Source: Chitinivibrionales bacterium
Lineage (GTDB): Bacteria; Fibrobacterota; Chitinivibrionia; Chitinivibrionales; JANQEN01
Length of the DNA stretch: 17,279 nt
Assembly (NCBI GenBank): GCA_030593665.1
Contig: JAUVGS010000004.1
Span: forward strand, 1-17,279
Reading direction: 5' to 3'
Part shown: positions 1 through 6,785 of the stretch, one piece after another
Position numbering within the stretch: position 1 is the stretch's first letter
Layout: the number at the start of each line of letters is the position of its first letter
The notes under the pieces: generated by a model
What the model was told of the DNA's origin: nothing
The model's input: only the letters and a program-made list of their open reading frames with translations
Databases searched by the model: none
Made by a program: the position numbers and the translations under genes

Positions 1-434
1 CTTTCAACCTTGTCAATCCACTCGTCGGGATCCTCCTTACCTTCATATTTCATTGTCAGCACCATGCCTTTGGCGATATACACCTCGGGAATGTTACCAG
101 CAAGGCTCTTTGCTTTATCGGCAAGCTTCAGCGCCTCTTTAAATCCTTCCTCTTCGCTCTCTTTAGTCGGCGCCTGCTGCGCTCTTTTTGCCGTTGTCAA
201 TGCAAGGCCGCTGACAGCGGGGGCAAACTTGGGATCCAATGACTGGGCTAACGTAAACTCCTCTTCCGCCTTAACAAGCTGATCCATATCCCAATATTTC
301 ATACCCTGCTTATAGTGAGTCTCCGGGGTATCCATATGTCCCCCGGCCTTCCGTGTTTTAGCACAGCCAACCATCAGCATAAGGGCACATGCTAAAATGA
401 TATATTTACCGAAACCGGATATACGTGTTTTCAT
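1..434 (-). CDS. TPR-type lipoprotein, 3' end cut by window edge
   Basis: The gene starts at ATG 434 behind a strong ribosome site (AGGAGG about 9 bases upstream) and runs off the left edge, so only the first 144 or so residues are visible. The N-terminus is a lipoprotein signal: MKTR, a hydrophobic run, then MVGC with Cys24 as the likely lipidated residue. The mature part has tetratricopeptide-like helix pairs: 'THYKQGMKYWDMDQLVKAEE' with 'AQSLDPKFAPA', then 'FKEALKLADKAKSL', ending in 'PEVYIAKGMVLTMKYEG'. TPR lipoproteins act as periplasmic or outer-membrane scaffolds, and no specific partner can be named. It lies 36 bases after the LPP20-like gene on the same strand and is probably co-transcribed with it. 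I am confident it is a real gene and moderately confident of the TPR call. Confidence 0.8.
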   Translation of the reverse strand, partial: MKTRISGFGKYIILACALMLMVGCAKTRKAGGHMDTPETHYKQGMKYWDMDQLVKAEEEFTLAQSLDPKFAPAVSGLALTTAKRAQQAPTKESEEEGFKEALKLADKAKSLAGNIPEVYIAKGMVLTMKYEGKEDPDEWIDKVE

Positions 435-470
435 ACTGCTTACAACCTCCTGTAAAGGGATGGGGAACGG

Positions 471-1307
471 TCAGTCAACCACTAAAATGACACGACATTG
501 TGAAAGAAATTTCAGGTTTTTTGCAGCGCTTCTGATATCAGCGGCATCATCCTTTCCAATAACAACATCGGTATTATTATCACCGGATGCCTTTACTGCC
601 TTGACTTTGCCGGGCTTATCACCAACACGATCAAGCTTTGCTGCCTTCTCCACACTCTTTGAATAACCGACAATACCATACTTTACTGCCCATTCTTTAG
701 ACACATAGGCACTGCCGTATATCTCTTTGCCGTCTTCATCAAGCACTTTGGGACTCAACGCCGGCTTTATCTTCAAACCGCGGCAGTCGATTACCAATCC
801 GGAAAATATCTGCTCTTTCCTGGCTTTCTTCCCTTCAAATTTTAAGACTGAGGGGTTTTCCCCCACCGAATGAGCAAGCAAAGCCTCTCCGATACCACCG
901 ATACCATCAATCGGTATCTCCATGGTAATTTCAACGGACCCGTCACTCATGTACCGCTCGCGGCCTTTCTGTTCAAAGCCTTTCAGATACCCGTTTACCT
1001 GGGTAGTGACGACATCGCTTGTGGTCATGAAATTCTGCACGGTGGTAGAGGAATTCAAATAAATTCCTTTTACCGTTTCGAGGGCATTTCTCAGAGCGAT
1101 CATCTGTGCTGCTCTGATTGCCCCGGGCCGTTGTGCTGCTTCGGGAAGATCGGGATTCGGCGCACCAATTCCATGAGCCACGATAATCCGTGTCTCCCAG
1201 TTTACGCTTCCGTCACCCTCCTCGCCGGTAACAACCGGCTGAATCTGTGCCACTGCGCATACGGCAATGGCCACGCATGACACCAAGGTCTTCATCAGAT
1301 GTGGCAT
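471..1307 (-). CDS. LPP20-like exported protein
   Basis: Predicted 278 residues. I chose ATG 1307 because AAGGAGG lies just upstream. An open frame extends further up, but that part would overlap the methyltransferase gene and has no ribosome site. Residues 1-20 look like a Sec signal peptide (hydrophobic run ending in AVA). Residues 38-130 carry the LPP20 / FlgT N-terminal pattern: 'WETRIIVAHGIGAPNPDLPE', then 'RAAQMIALRNALETVKGIYL' with 'SSTTVQNFMTTSDVV', then a glycine and 'YMSDGSVEITMEIPI'. This A-R-x-A-x-x-x-A-x-R-x-L-x-E-x-x-x-G signature is typical of periplasmic or outer-membrane-linked LPP20-family proteins, some of which belong to flagellar assemblies (FlgT). No lipobox is evident. 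The C-terminal half (residues 160-278) is not recognised. A CRP-like site lies upstream. Confidence 0.8.
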   Translation of the reverse strand: MPHLMKTLVSCVAIAVCAVAQIQPVVTGEEGDGSVNWETRIIVAHGIGAPNPDLPEAAQRPGAIRAAQMIALRNALETVKGIYLNSSTTVQNFMTTSDVVTTQVNGYLKGFEQKGRERYMSDGSVEITMEIPIDGIGGIGEALLAHSVGENPSVLKFEGKKARKEQIFSGLVIDCRGLKIKPALSPKVLDEDGKEIYGSAYVSKEWAVKYGIVGYSKSVEKAAKLDRVGDKPGKVKAVKASGDNNTDVVIGKDDAADIRSAAKNLKFLSQCRVILVVD

Positions 1308-1386
1308 AGAGCCTCCTTGGAAAAATGGATAAAATGTTCTAATTTCCTGCCAAAGTATATGCAAACTAAGAATACAGCCATGTACT

Positions 1387-1415
1387 ATTATGTAATAGTG
1401 TTCACACCTATTCAA
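1387..1415 (-). promoter_or_regulatory. Candidate sigma-70 promoter for the LPP20-like/TPR pair, overlapped by a weak CRP-like dyad
   Basis: Read on the minus strand, TTGAAT (1415-1410), a 17-base spacer and CATAAT (1392-1387) form a plausible -35/-10 pair, about 80 bases before ATG 1307. Overlapping its core at 1391-1406 is TGTAA-N6-TCACA, which matches the CRP consensus in 9 of 10 arm bases. Bound there, a CRP-like protein would cover the promoter. This is pattern matching only. Confidence 0.35.
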
Positions 1416-1447
1416 GAAATAATATAAATTGATTTCATTTTTTTGTC

Positions 1448-1463
1448 TGTGATATTGATCACA
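1448..1463. promoter_or_regulatory. CRP-type binding site (perfect dyad)
   Basis: TGTGATATTGATCACA is a perfect inverted repeat with 6-base arms. It matches TGTGA-N6-TCACA in all ten consensus positions. It sits in the gap between the methyltransferase stop (1471) and the LPP20-like gene, centred about 75 bases upstream of the start site implied by the candidate promoter at 1387-1415. As a terminator it is poor, because on the minus strand it is followed by an A-run rather than a T-run. Confidence 0.5.
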
Positions 1464-1470
1464 ACAACAA

Positions 1471-2190
1471 CTATTTTTTTTTCCTGGCGATGCCGACAAG
1501 ATAACCGACAAACCGGTATCCTTCCAATCTATAAAAAACATCAATCTCTTTATGAAATGCCAGCTTAACCTTCTTGTCCGCAAAAAAACCATCGGCATCC
1601 TCAAGCCGGCGCGCCATGTGGGCGTAATAATTATCCCACCCGCTGGGCGGAACAAGGCTCATAAACTGAATAGAAAACCCGGCATCCTCCAGCAATTTTC
1701 TGTAAGAACCCTCTGTTTCATACTGGAATGTGTCATGGTCAAAAAGTGTAAGTACCTCAGAAGGTACCTTTTCTGAAAGCAGAATCAGATCGGAGAACTC
1801 GACCCAGCCGCGGGAAACGAGCCACGGGTACATCATTTCGAACCCTCTGATACGACCGATAAAACTAAGCACGCCCCCTTCCGCCAGGACAAGGTCAAAC
1901 GGCTCTTCAGTAAAATCAGCCTTTAGAATATCATTATCCTGAAACTCTATCAAATGGCTGACCTTGCGCTCAATGGAAAGATTTTGAGCAAATTCAATAT
2001 TACTTCCGTTACTATCAACGGCAACGGCTTTACAGCGGAATTCAGCAGTCAGGTTACAGATGCCTTCACCATAGCCGCAGCCGATATCCAGCACACGGCT
2101 TGCAGGATGAATCCCGGCGAATCGTCCCGCAGTAAGCGTAAACTCTTTTCCGGCAGGAGATGTATAATTTGTCTTTATATCCGTAACCAT
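1471..2190 (-). CDS. Class I SAM-dependent methyltransferase, substrate unknown
   Basis: Predicted 239 residues. The Rossmann-fold SAM site is clear: motif I 'VLDIGCGYGEG' (residues 33-43), an acidic residue ending strand 2 ('AVAVDSN', 55-61), then 'DNDILKADF' and the motif IV region 'FDLVLAEGGVLSFIG' (98-112). The C-terminal part is rich in Tyr and Trp ('PPSGWDNYYAHMARRLED') and suggests a small-molecule or lipid-type methylase rather than an RNA methylase, but this is inference. It lies 86 bases downstream of the MraY-like gene on the same strand. No strong ribosome site is visible before ATG 2190. The stop is followed by the CRP-like dyad. Confidence 0.85.
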   Translation of the reverse strand: MVTDIKTNYTSPAGKEFTLTAGRFAGIHPASRVLDIGCGYGEGICNLTAEFRCKAVAVDSNGSNIEFAQNLSIERKVSHLIEFQDNDILKADFTEEPFDLVLAEGGVLSFIGRIRGFEMMYPWLVSRGWVEFSDLILLSEKVPSEVLTLFDHDTFQYETEGSYRKLLEDAGFSIQFMSLVPPSGWDNYYAHMARRLEDADGFFADKKVKLAFHKEIDVFYRLEGYRFVGYLVGIARKKK

Positions 2191-2210
2191 AATTGAAAAA
2201 CCGAAGTAAT

Positions 2211-2259
2211 GGAGTATTGGGGGAAAAAGTAACCTGTTTTTTTTCTACTCAAATACTCC
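2211..2259. repeat. Inverted repeat in the mraY-methyltransferase gap
   Basis: GGAGTATT (2211-2218) and AATACTCC (2252-2259) are perfect 8-base inverted arms around a 33-base loop, between the MraY-like stop and the methyltransferase start. In the minus-strand transcript they could form a hairpin in the methyltransferase leader. Whether this is an operator, an attenuator or chance cannot be told from sequence. Confidence 0.3.
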
Positions 2260-2276
2260 AACACGCCAATGCCTTT

Positions 2277-3413
2277 TTATCGTACTTTCAGAAACAGTAT
2301 TGTACCAACAATTAATAATACAATTGAGATTATATGAAACCGCCAGGCAATCTTACCTTTAATATTCAACTCACCACCATAGATACCTTTTTCACGCATT
2401 TTGAACTGAAAATGGTGATGAATAGGCGCACACAGGAATATTCTCTTCTTAGTCAATTTATAGTAACCGATCTGGATAACTGTCGATGCAAATTCCAGCA
2501 CAAAGATGAAACCCAGTATCGGCAGATAAAATCCGGCCTTTATAAAGATAAAACATATCCCGATCATACCACCCAGACCGACAGACCCCGAGTCACCCAT
2601 AATTATTGACGAAGGTGGGGAATTAAACCACAGAAACGCCAGCAGGGTTCCGACCACGCTGCCGATAACCGGCAGAATCTCTTCCACACCGGGAATGAAA
2701 GGAATGAGAAGATACCTGCTCCAGACAGCATTGCTTGATATATAGGAAATAACCCCAATGAATATTGAACAGGTAATAAGCGGTACCGTTGCCAGGGTGT
2801 CAAATCCATCGGTAAAATTCACCCCATTTGCCATAACTGCTATAGCAAGGGCCATAAATGGAATAAATAACAACGCAGGCATATACGGGAAATTCCTGGT
2901 TATACTTAAAAACGGAACAACAATATGTCCATTGATATTCGGGATGAATTTATAAGCGGCAACAGCTACAGCGAATGAAATAATAAGATACAATGTCAGC
3001 CGCAGGCTTGCTGAAATCCCGTCAGATTTATACTGATAATCCTCTTTTGTAATAACCCCTTTTGCCAGACGGCGTTTATTAACCACCTTAGCAATATCGT
3101 CGATAGCCCCAATACAGCTAAAAAACACATAAATAATGAGTGCGGAAATTACGTATGAATTAAATCGTGCGGTAATAAGGCAGGTAACTACTATTATAAA
3201 CAGAAAGAGAATCCCGGCCGGCATGACCGGCTGGCGCGTATCCTTTTCTGCTTCAAGCTCCGAACTGAAATGTATACGCTGAAGCGCCCTGATATAGGGC
3301 TGGAAACATAGCATTGCCATACAGAATGAGAATACCGTGGCAACACTCGTGCTGAAAAGACGACTGTAAAGGAGGTAGGTATCCGTGGTCTGATATAAAT
3401 ATTCTATAAACAT
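2277..3413 (-). CDS. mraY: MraY-type phospho-N-acetylmuramoyl-pentapeptide transferase
   Basis: Predicted 378-residue, multi-pass inner-membrane protein of the MraY/WecA superfamily. MraY moves phospho-MurNAc-pentapeptide from UDP to undecaprenyl phosphate, giving lipid I for peptidoglycan. Visible signatures: 'IGAIDDIAKV' with the Asp pair (105-106) and Lys109; 'GVNFTDGFDTLA' (197-208); 'WFNSPPSS' with Asn264; 'MGDSGSVGLGG' (272-282); and 'APIHHHFQ' with the His triplet 332-334, which separates MraY from WecA-type enzymes. The usual PTMGG loop near the N-terminus is altered to 'QPVMPAG' (61-67). The length slightly exceeds the typical 320-360. It is not flanked by murF, murD or ftsW, so it is either a relocated mraY or a second copy. 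No clear ribosome site precedes ATG 3413, and its upstream region is occupied by a repeat element 23 bases away. Confidence 0.87.
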   Translation of the reverse strand: MFIEYLYQTTDTYLLYSRLFSTSVATVFSFCMAMLCFQPYIRALQRIHFSSELEAEKDTRQPVMPAGILFLFIIVVTCLITARFNSYVISALIIYVFFSCIGAIDDIAKVVNKRRLAKGVITKEDYQYKSDGISASLRLTLYLIISFAVAVAAYKFIPNINGHIVVPFLSITRNFPYMPALLFIPFMALAIAVMANGVNFTDGFDTLATVPLITCSIFIGVISYISSNAVWSRYLLIPFIPGVEEILPVIGSVVGTLLAFLWFNSPPSSIIMGDSGSVGLGGMIGICFIFIKAGFYLPILGFIFVLEFASTVIQIGYYKLTKKRIFLCAPIHHHFQFKMREKGIYGGELNIKGKIAWRFHIISIVLLIVGTILFLKVR

Positions 3414-3436
3414 ACGCTAAGTATAATAATTTGGCA

Positions 3437-3598
3437 GCCGTTCACGGCTTGAAATTGGGTACAAACATAAAACGTCTATATGAATTGGATGTTTTGAATA
3501 CAAAAACATGAATACCAAATTTCAAGTTTCCACCACGAAGTAGCTATTGGAACGTTTGCTTTAAAACCTGACCAATAAATTTCAACGTTCTGAGAACA
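3437..3598. repeat. Hairpin-tipped intergenic repeat element, copy 1
   Basis: About 162 bp. Left tip: the hairpin GCCG-TTCA-CGGC (3437-3448) followed by TTGAAATTGG. Right tip: CCAATAAATTTCA followed by GTTC-TGA-GAAC (3587-3597). The ends are therefore imperfect inverted repeats of the form hairpin + TGAAATT(T...)GG. The right module (3527-3584, 58 bases) matches 9959-10016 at 53 of 58 positions in the same orientation. The left module (3449-3526) matches copy 2 only as its reverse complement. No transposase is encoded. The architecture suggests a MITE-like or REP-like nonautonomous element, but no family is recognised. Confidence 0.65.
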
Positions 3599-3608
3599 CT
3601 TACGATAA

Positions 3609-3637
3609 TTGATTAATTTTTTGTGGTTCTTTAATAT
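3609..3637 (+). promoter_or_regulatory. Candidate promoter for a short transcript
   Basis: TTGATT (3609-3614), a 17-base spacer and TAATAT (3632-3637) form a sigma-70-like pair on the plus strand. Initiation near 3644 would give a transcript of roughly 110 nt ending at the strong hairpin at 3722-3754. The region also holds a 25-codon frame, ATG 3661 to TGA 3738, whose stop lies in the hairpin. AT-rich DNA throws up such motifs often, so confidence is low. Confidence 0.25.
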
Positions 3638-3721
3638 ATATGAAGGAAAAGAGATTATAATGAATACTATGATACTAAACAATAAATCTTATCTACAAAA
3701 GGATTATATTTCTCCGCAGAA

Positions 3722-3754
3722 AAAAAAGACCTGCTGAAGCAGCAGGTCTTTTTT
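3722..3754. terminator. Bidirectional rho-independent terminator
   Basis: AAAAAAGACCTGCTG / AAG / CAGCAGGTCTTTTTT is a perfect 15-bp stem with a 3-base loop and A/T tracts on both sides. On the minus strand it lies 34 bases after the stop of the outer-membrane barrel gene (3789) and is its obvious terminator. It would also end any plus-strand transcript from 3640-3720. Confidence 0.88.
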
Positions 3755-3788
3755 CCAAATCACATTATACGTAACAGTATTTAGAACT

Positions 3789-5129
3789 TTAGAAATCAAA
3801 ATCAATATCAGATGATTCCCCGGTGTTTTGGCTCCCGGTTTCATCTGACGCCGGTTCTGAAACTACCGGAGATGGCGCCGTTTGGCTCGACGGTCTTGAT
3901 GCGCCACGACTACTTTTACCAAAATCAAGAGTGAGCGTTCCCTCAAAAACGCTTGGCCCGGTTAACACACCATCCCAGTCACCGATTGCAATGGCAATAT
4001 CCACCGTGGCAATACCTTTGGTAAGACCGATACCGGCGGTAACAGTAAACGGATCCGTGTCGTTTGCATCATTCGTGGTTGTCAAGGTATCACCGTCACT
4101 ATTCGATGATTTATCCTTCTCATTATATATTTGATACCGTAATCCGCCCCGTGGTATCAGCTCATCAAAAATCCACACCCCTGCAATAGGCCTTTCAAGA
4201 CCAAAACGGAAGTCATGGAAATACGTATTGTTTTTTGTTTCCCAATCGTTGTTATTTATCTGAATTTCTTTATCAATGCCGATTGTCAAACCATATTGTG
4301 AAACGAGGAATAATCCATTAAGGATTTCCGTTGTTAAGCCGAGATACATATCAAGAAAGGATTCTTTGTTTTCGTTATAATCGATGGACGTATCTATATC
4401 TTTAACGGTAAACTGATATGATTCATGGTTAAAAAAGAAACCGCCAATGGCATTTATTTTACCGAAATCATAGCCGAATTCCGTACCTGCAGTAAATTTT
4501 ACCCCGGAAGTAGAGACTTCGTCCTTTGTATTTGCAGCATCATCTTCATCTAACCCACTGGCTCTTGGAAACCCCAATCCGAAAAGCGGAGAAATGGACA
4601 TATCTCCAATCCCGATATTCGCGCTGATATTCATACCAAAAAGAGAAATCTTCGCTTCGATTTCATGAATATCTTTACCAACTTCATCTGAATACTTATA
4701 CCGTGTTGCTTTGTAAAACAGGTCAAGGCCCAGAGAAACGGCATCCAAATCAAGACCAAAAAGAATATGGGGATATACCGGGAACGATGAGGGTAAGAGA
4801 TCGTTTCCACCCAGAATTTCCTGTTCCAGTATTGATTCTGCAGAGCCATAAAAACCACCGCGTAATACACTCCCGTGATTTGCCATAAATCCGAGATTGA
4901 TCATGTCACCAACACCTTTAATACCGATAACCGGTCCAAAACCTGTTGCGCCTGTTGCTGGTCCCTGCGCCTGGTCAGAATAACCGTTCATATCAGCAGC
5001 TAACCATAACGTACGGCTGATATCAGGAATGATACTACACCCCCCCATAGCATCAACGCGTGCATTCTGAGCTGAAGCTGAAAAGAACATGGCTGCTACA
5101 GCGACTATAGAAATAAGTTTTTTAACCAT
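3789..5129 (-). CDS. Outer-membrane beta-barrel protein (PorV/FadL-like)
   Basis: Predicted 446 residues from ATG 5129, with AGGAGGG five to six bases upstream; a TTG one codon earlier is less likely. Residues 1-20 are a signal peptide ending in SASA|QN. The mature N-terminus 'NARVDAMGGCSIIPDISR' is the R-x-x-x-MGG type seen in PorV/FadL-like outer-membrane barrels of the FCB group. The body consists of alternating amphipathic strands rich in Gly and aromatics ('FGYDFGKINAIGGFFFN', 'LGLTTEILNGLFLVSQYGL', 'FRFGLERPIAGVWIFDEL'), as expected for a barrel. From about residue 405 a Ser/Pro/Thr-rich disordered tail ends in an acidic DIDFDF. Ligand or role is unknown. It is monocistronic, transcribed divergently from pyrR and followed by the hairpin at 3722-3754. 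The 166-base gap to pyrR is AT-rich and must hold both promoters, but I could not fix either. Confidence 0.75.
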   Translation of the reverse strand: MVKKLISIVAVAAMFFSASAQNARVDAMGGCSIIPDISRTLWLAADMNGYSDQAQGPATGATGFGPVIGIKGVGDMINLGFMANHGSVLRGGFYGSAESILEQEILGGNDLLPSSFPVYPHILFGLDLDAVSLGLDLFYKATRYKYSDEVGKDIHEIEAKISLFGMNISANIGIGDMSISPLFGLGFPRASGLDEDDAANTKDEVSTSGVKFTAGTEFGYDFGKINAIGGFFFNHESYQFTVKDIDTSIDYNENKESFLDMYLGLTTEILNGLFLVSQYGLTIGIDKEIQINNNDWETKNNTYFHDFRFGLERPIAGVWIFDELIPRGGLRYQIYNEKDKSSNSDGDTLTTTNDANDTDPFTVTAGIGLTKGIATVDIAIAIGDWDGVLTGPSVFEGTLTLDFGKSSRGASRPSSQTAPSPVVSEPASDETGSQNTGESSDIDFDF

Positions 5130-5295
5130 CAATACCCTCCTGAAAATAAATTTAAAAATATTCTCTACCAGTATTAAATTAGCTGTTTTATTGCATCAAA
5201 AGCAAGGATATTTACATGTTTTCTGTATACCGGCAGAAAAAAACTCATATTTTCCTTATTGCTTTGTTTTCTCAATAAAAGTATTTTTGGTTCTG

Positions 5296-5844
5296 ATGAA
5301 AAAACTTGAACTCTTAATGGATGCGACGGCGCTTGACAGGGCGCTCTCCCGTATTGCCCACCAGGTTCTTGAACAAAATCCCAACCTTGATAATTTTGGT
5401 ATTGTCGGTATGCAGACCCGTGGAGTCTATGTTGCCCGCCGTATCACCGATAAAATAAATGCCATGGAAAAAACCGCACTCGTACCCGGTATCCTCGATG
5501 TAACCTTGTACCGCGATGATTATCGCAATGCTTTTAAACAACCCGAAGTACAGATCACCGATATACCGTTTAACATAAATAACATAAACCTGCTGCTGGT
5601 TGATGATGTTCTTTATACGGGCAGGACCGTTCGTGCAGCACTTGACGCGCTTACTGATTTCGGCAGGCCGAAATCAATCCAGCTTGCCGTTCTTGTTGAC
5701 CGGGGACACCGGGAGCTGCCGATCAGGGCTGATTATATCGGCAAGAAAATTACCACACTCAAGGACCAGGAGGTAGATCTTCGTGTACGGGAGATTGATG
5801 AAGAAGACTCCCTCTGGCTTATGCAACTGGAGGAGGGCGATTAA
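5296..5844 (+). CDS. pyrR: PyrR, pyrimidine operon regulator / uracil phosphoribosyltransferase family
   Basis: Predicted 182 residues from ATG 5296. The frame is open further upstream, but the family length and the N-terminus 'MKKLELLMDATALDRALSRI' fix this start; the ribosome site is weak. PyrR binds the pyr mRNA leader in response to UMP/UTP and often has UPRTase activity. The PRPP-binding motif 'LLVDDVLYTGRTVRAAL' (residues 100-116) is complete. Also present are 'GIVGMQTRGVYVARRI' (35-50), 'DVTLYRDD' (68-75) and the C-terminal 'LVDRGHRELPIRADYIGK'. It is the first gene of a pyrR-pyrB-pyrC operon and shares one base with pyrB. I looked for a PyrR-binding anti-antiterminator upstream and saw none, so the mode of regulation is open. 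Confidence 0.93.
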   Translation: MKKLELLMDATALDRALSRIAHQVLEQNPNLDNFGIVGMQTRGVYVARRITDKINAMEKTALVPGILDVTLYRDDYRNAFKQPEVQITDIPFNINNINLLLVDDVLYTGRTVRAALDALTDFGRPKSIQLAVLVDRGHRELPIRADYIGKKITTLKDQEVDLRVREIDEEDSLWLMQLEEGD

Positions 5845-6785
5845 TGTCACTTGAAATCCAGCACCTTCTTGGATTGTACGGTGTTTCCGAAAGCGACATC
5901 ACCCTTATTTTAGATACTGCTGATAATTTTTATGAAGTACTCCAGCGTGAAATCAAACAGGTGCCGACGTTGCGCGGTAAAACGATTGTAAACCTCTTCT
6001 ACGAAAACAGTACCCGCACCCGAATATCATTCGAGCTTGCCGAAAAACGCCTTACCGGCAGCCCGATAAATTTCACTTCATCAAGCAGCTCCGTCTCAAA
6101 AGGGGAAACCCTGAAAGACACCATTCAAAACATTGCGGCGATGAAAATTGACATGGTGGTTGTGCGGCATGGCGCACCGGGCGTACCACTTTTTCTCACC
6201 CGGTGTACCGATGCTATAATCATCAACGCCGGTGACGGTTTTCACGAGCACCCGACCCAGGCGCTTCTTGACATGATGACTATCCGCCGGCATTTCGGTA
6301 AACTGGAAGGTTTAAAAGTAGCTATCATTGGTGATATTCTTCACAGCCGGGTTGCACGGTCAAATGCATGGGGTATGAAAACCATGGGTATGGATGTCAC
6401 TCTTTGTGGGCCGGAGACTTTGCTTCCCCAGCATAGAGAAAGTCTTGGCGTGACCGTTACCAATAACATGGACAAAGCCATGAATAACGCTGATGTCGTT
6501 ATGCTGCTGCGGCTCCAGCTTGAACGCCAAAGCGGCGGCCTGTTCCCTTCCGTGCGGGAATACCGTGAGCTGTATGGCCTGGATCTTGACAAACTGTCAA
6601 CCCTGCCGGAACATACGGTCATTATGCATCCCGGCCCCATTAACCGCGGTATAGAACTGGCTTCAAACGTTGCCGACTGCGGCCGCTCAATTATCCTGGA
6701 TCAGGTGACCAATGGCGTCGCGGTACGGATGGCAATTTTATATCTCCTTGGCGGCGGTGAGATCGGAGGCCACGAGCATGCTTAA
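5844..6785 (+). CDS. pyrB: Aspartate carbamoyltransferase catalytic subunit
   Basis: Predicted 313 residues, usual for PyrB. It condenses carbamoyl phosphate and aspartate to carbamoyl aspartate, the committed step of pyrimidine synthesis. The carbamoyl-phosphate loop 'ENSTRTR' (54-60), catalytic Lys in 'SVSKGETLKD' (83-92), 'HPTQALLD' (136-143), 'GDILHSRVARSN' (163-174), aspartate-binding 'LRLQLER' (222-228) and 'HPGPINRG' (262-269) are all intact. The ATG overlaps the pyrR stop as TAATG, so translation is coupled. No pyrI regulatory subunit or inactive-DHOase partner is nearby apart from a seemingly active PyrC, which suggests an unregulated trimer or a complex with PyrC. This last point is inference. 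Confidence 0.96.
   Translation: MSLEIQHLLGLYGVSESDITLILDTADNFYEVLQREIKQVPTLRGKTIVNLFYENSTRTRISFELAEKRLTGSPINFTSSSSSVSKGETLKDTIQNIAAMKIDMVVVRHGAPGVPLFLTRCTDAIIINAGDGFHEHPTQALLDMMTIRRHFGKLEGLKVAIIGDILHSRVARSNAWGMKTMGMDVTLCGPETLLPQHRESLGVTVTNNMDKAMNNADVVMLLRLQLERQSGGLFPSVREYRELYGLDLDKLSTLPEHTVIMHPGPINRGIELASNVADCGRSIILDQVTNGVAVRMAILYLLGGGEIGGHEHA

Noticed and set aside
870..1280. 136-codon plus-strand frame inside the LPP20-like gene
   Set aside because: Antisense to a well-supported gene with a family match; it has no signal or domain of its own.
1448..1463. Reading the TGTGAT...ATCACA dyad as the methyltransferase terminator
   Set aside because: In the minus-strand direction it is followed by an A-run, not a T-run, and its arms match the CRP consensus exactly.
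3585..3600. CTGAGA-like string suggesting part of a TPP riboswitch
   Set aside because: It is the tip hairpin of repeat copy 1; none of the other TPP aptamer elements is present and no thiamine gene is adjacent.
3476..3682. 68-codon minus-strand frame across repeat copy 1
   Set aside because: It is assembled from flanking intergenic DNA plus the repeat, has no ribosome site, and its second half exists only because the repeat is open in that frame.
5130..5295. PyrR-responsive attenuator before pyrR
   Set aside because: I could find neither the conserved PyrR-binding loop nor a terminator hairpin with a T-run in this gap.
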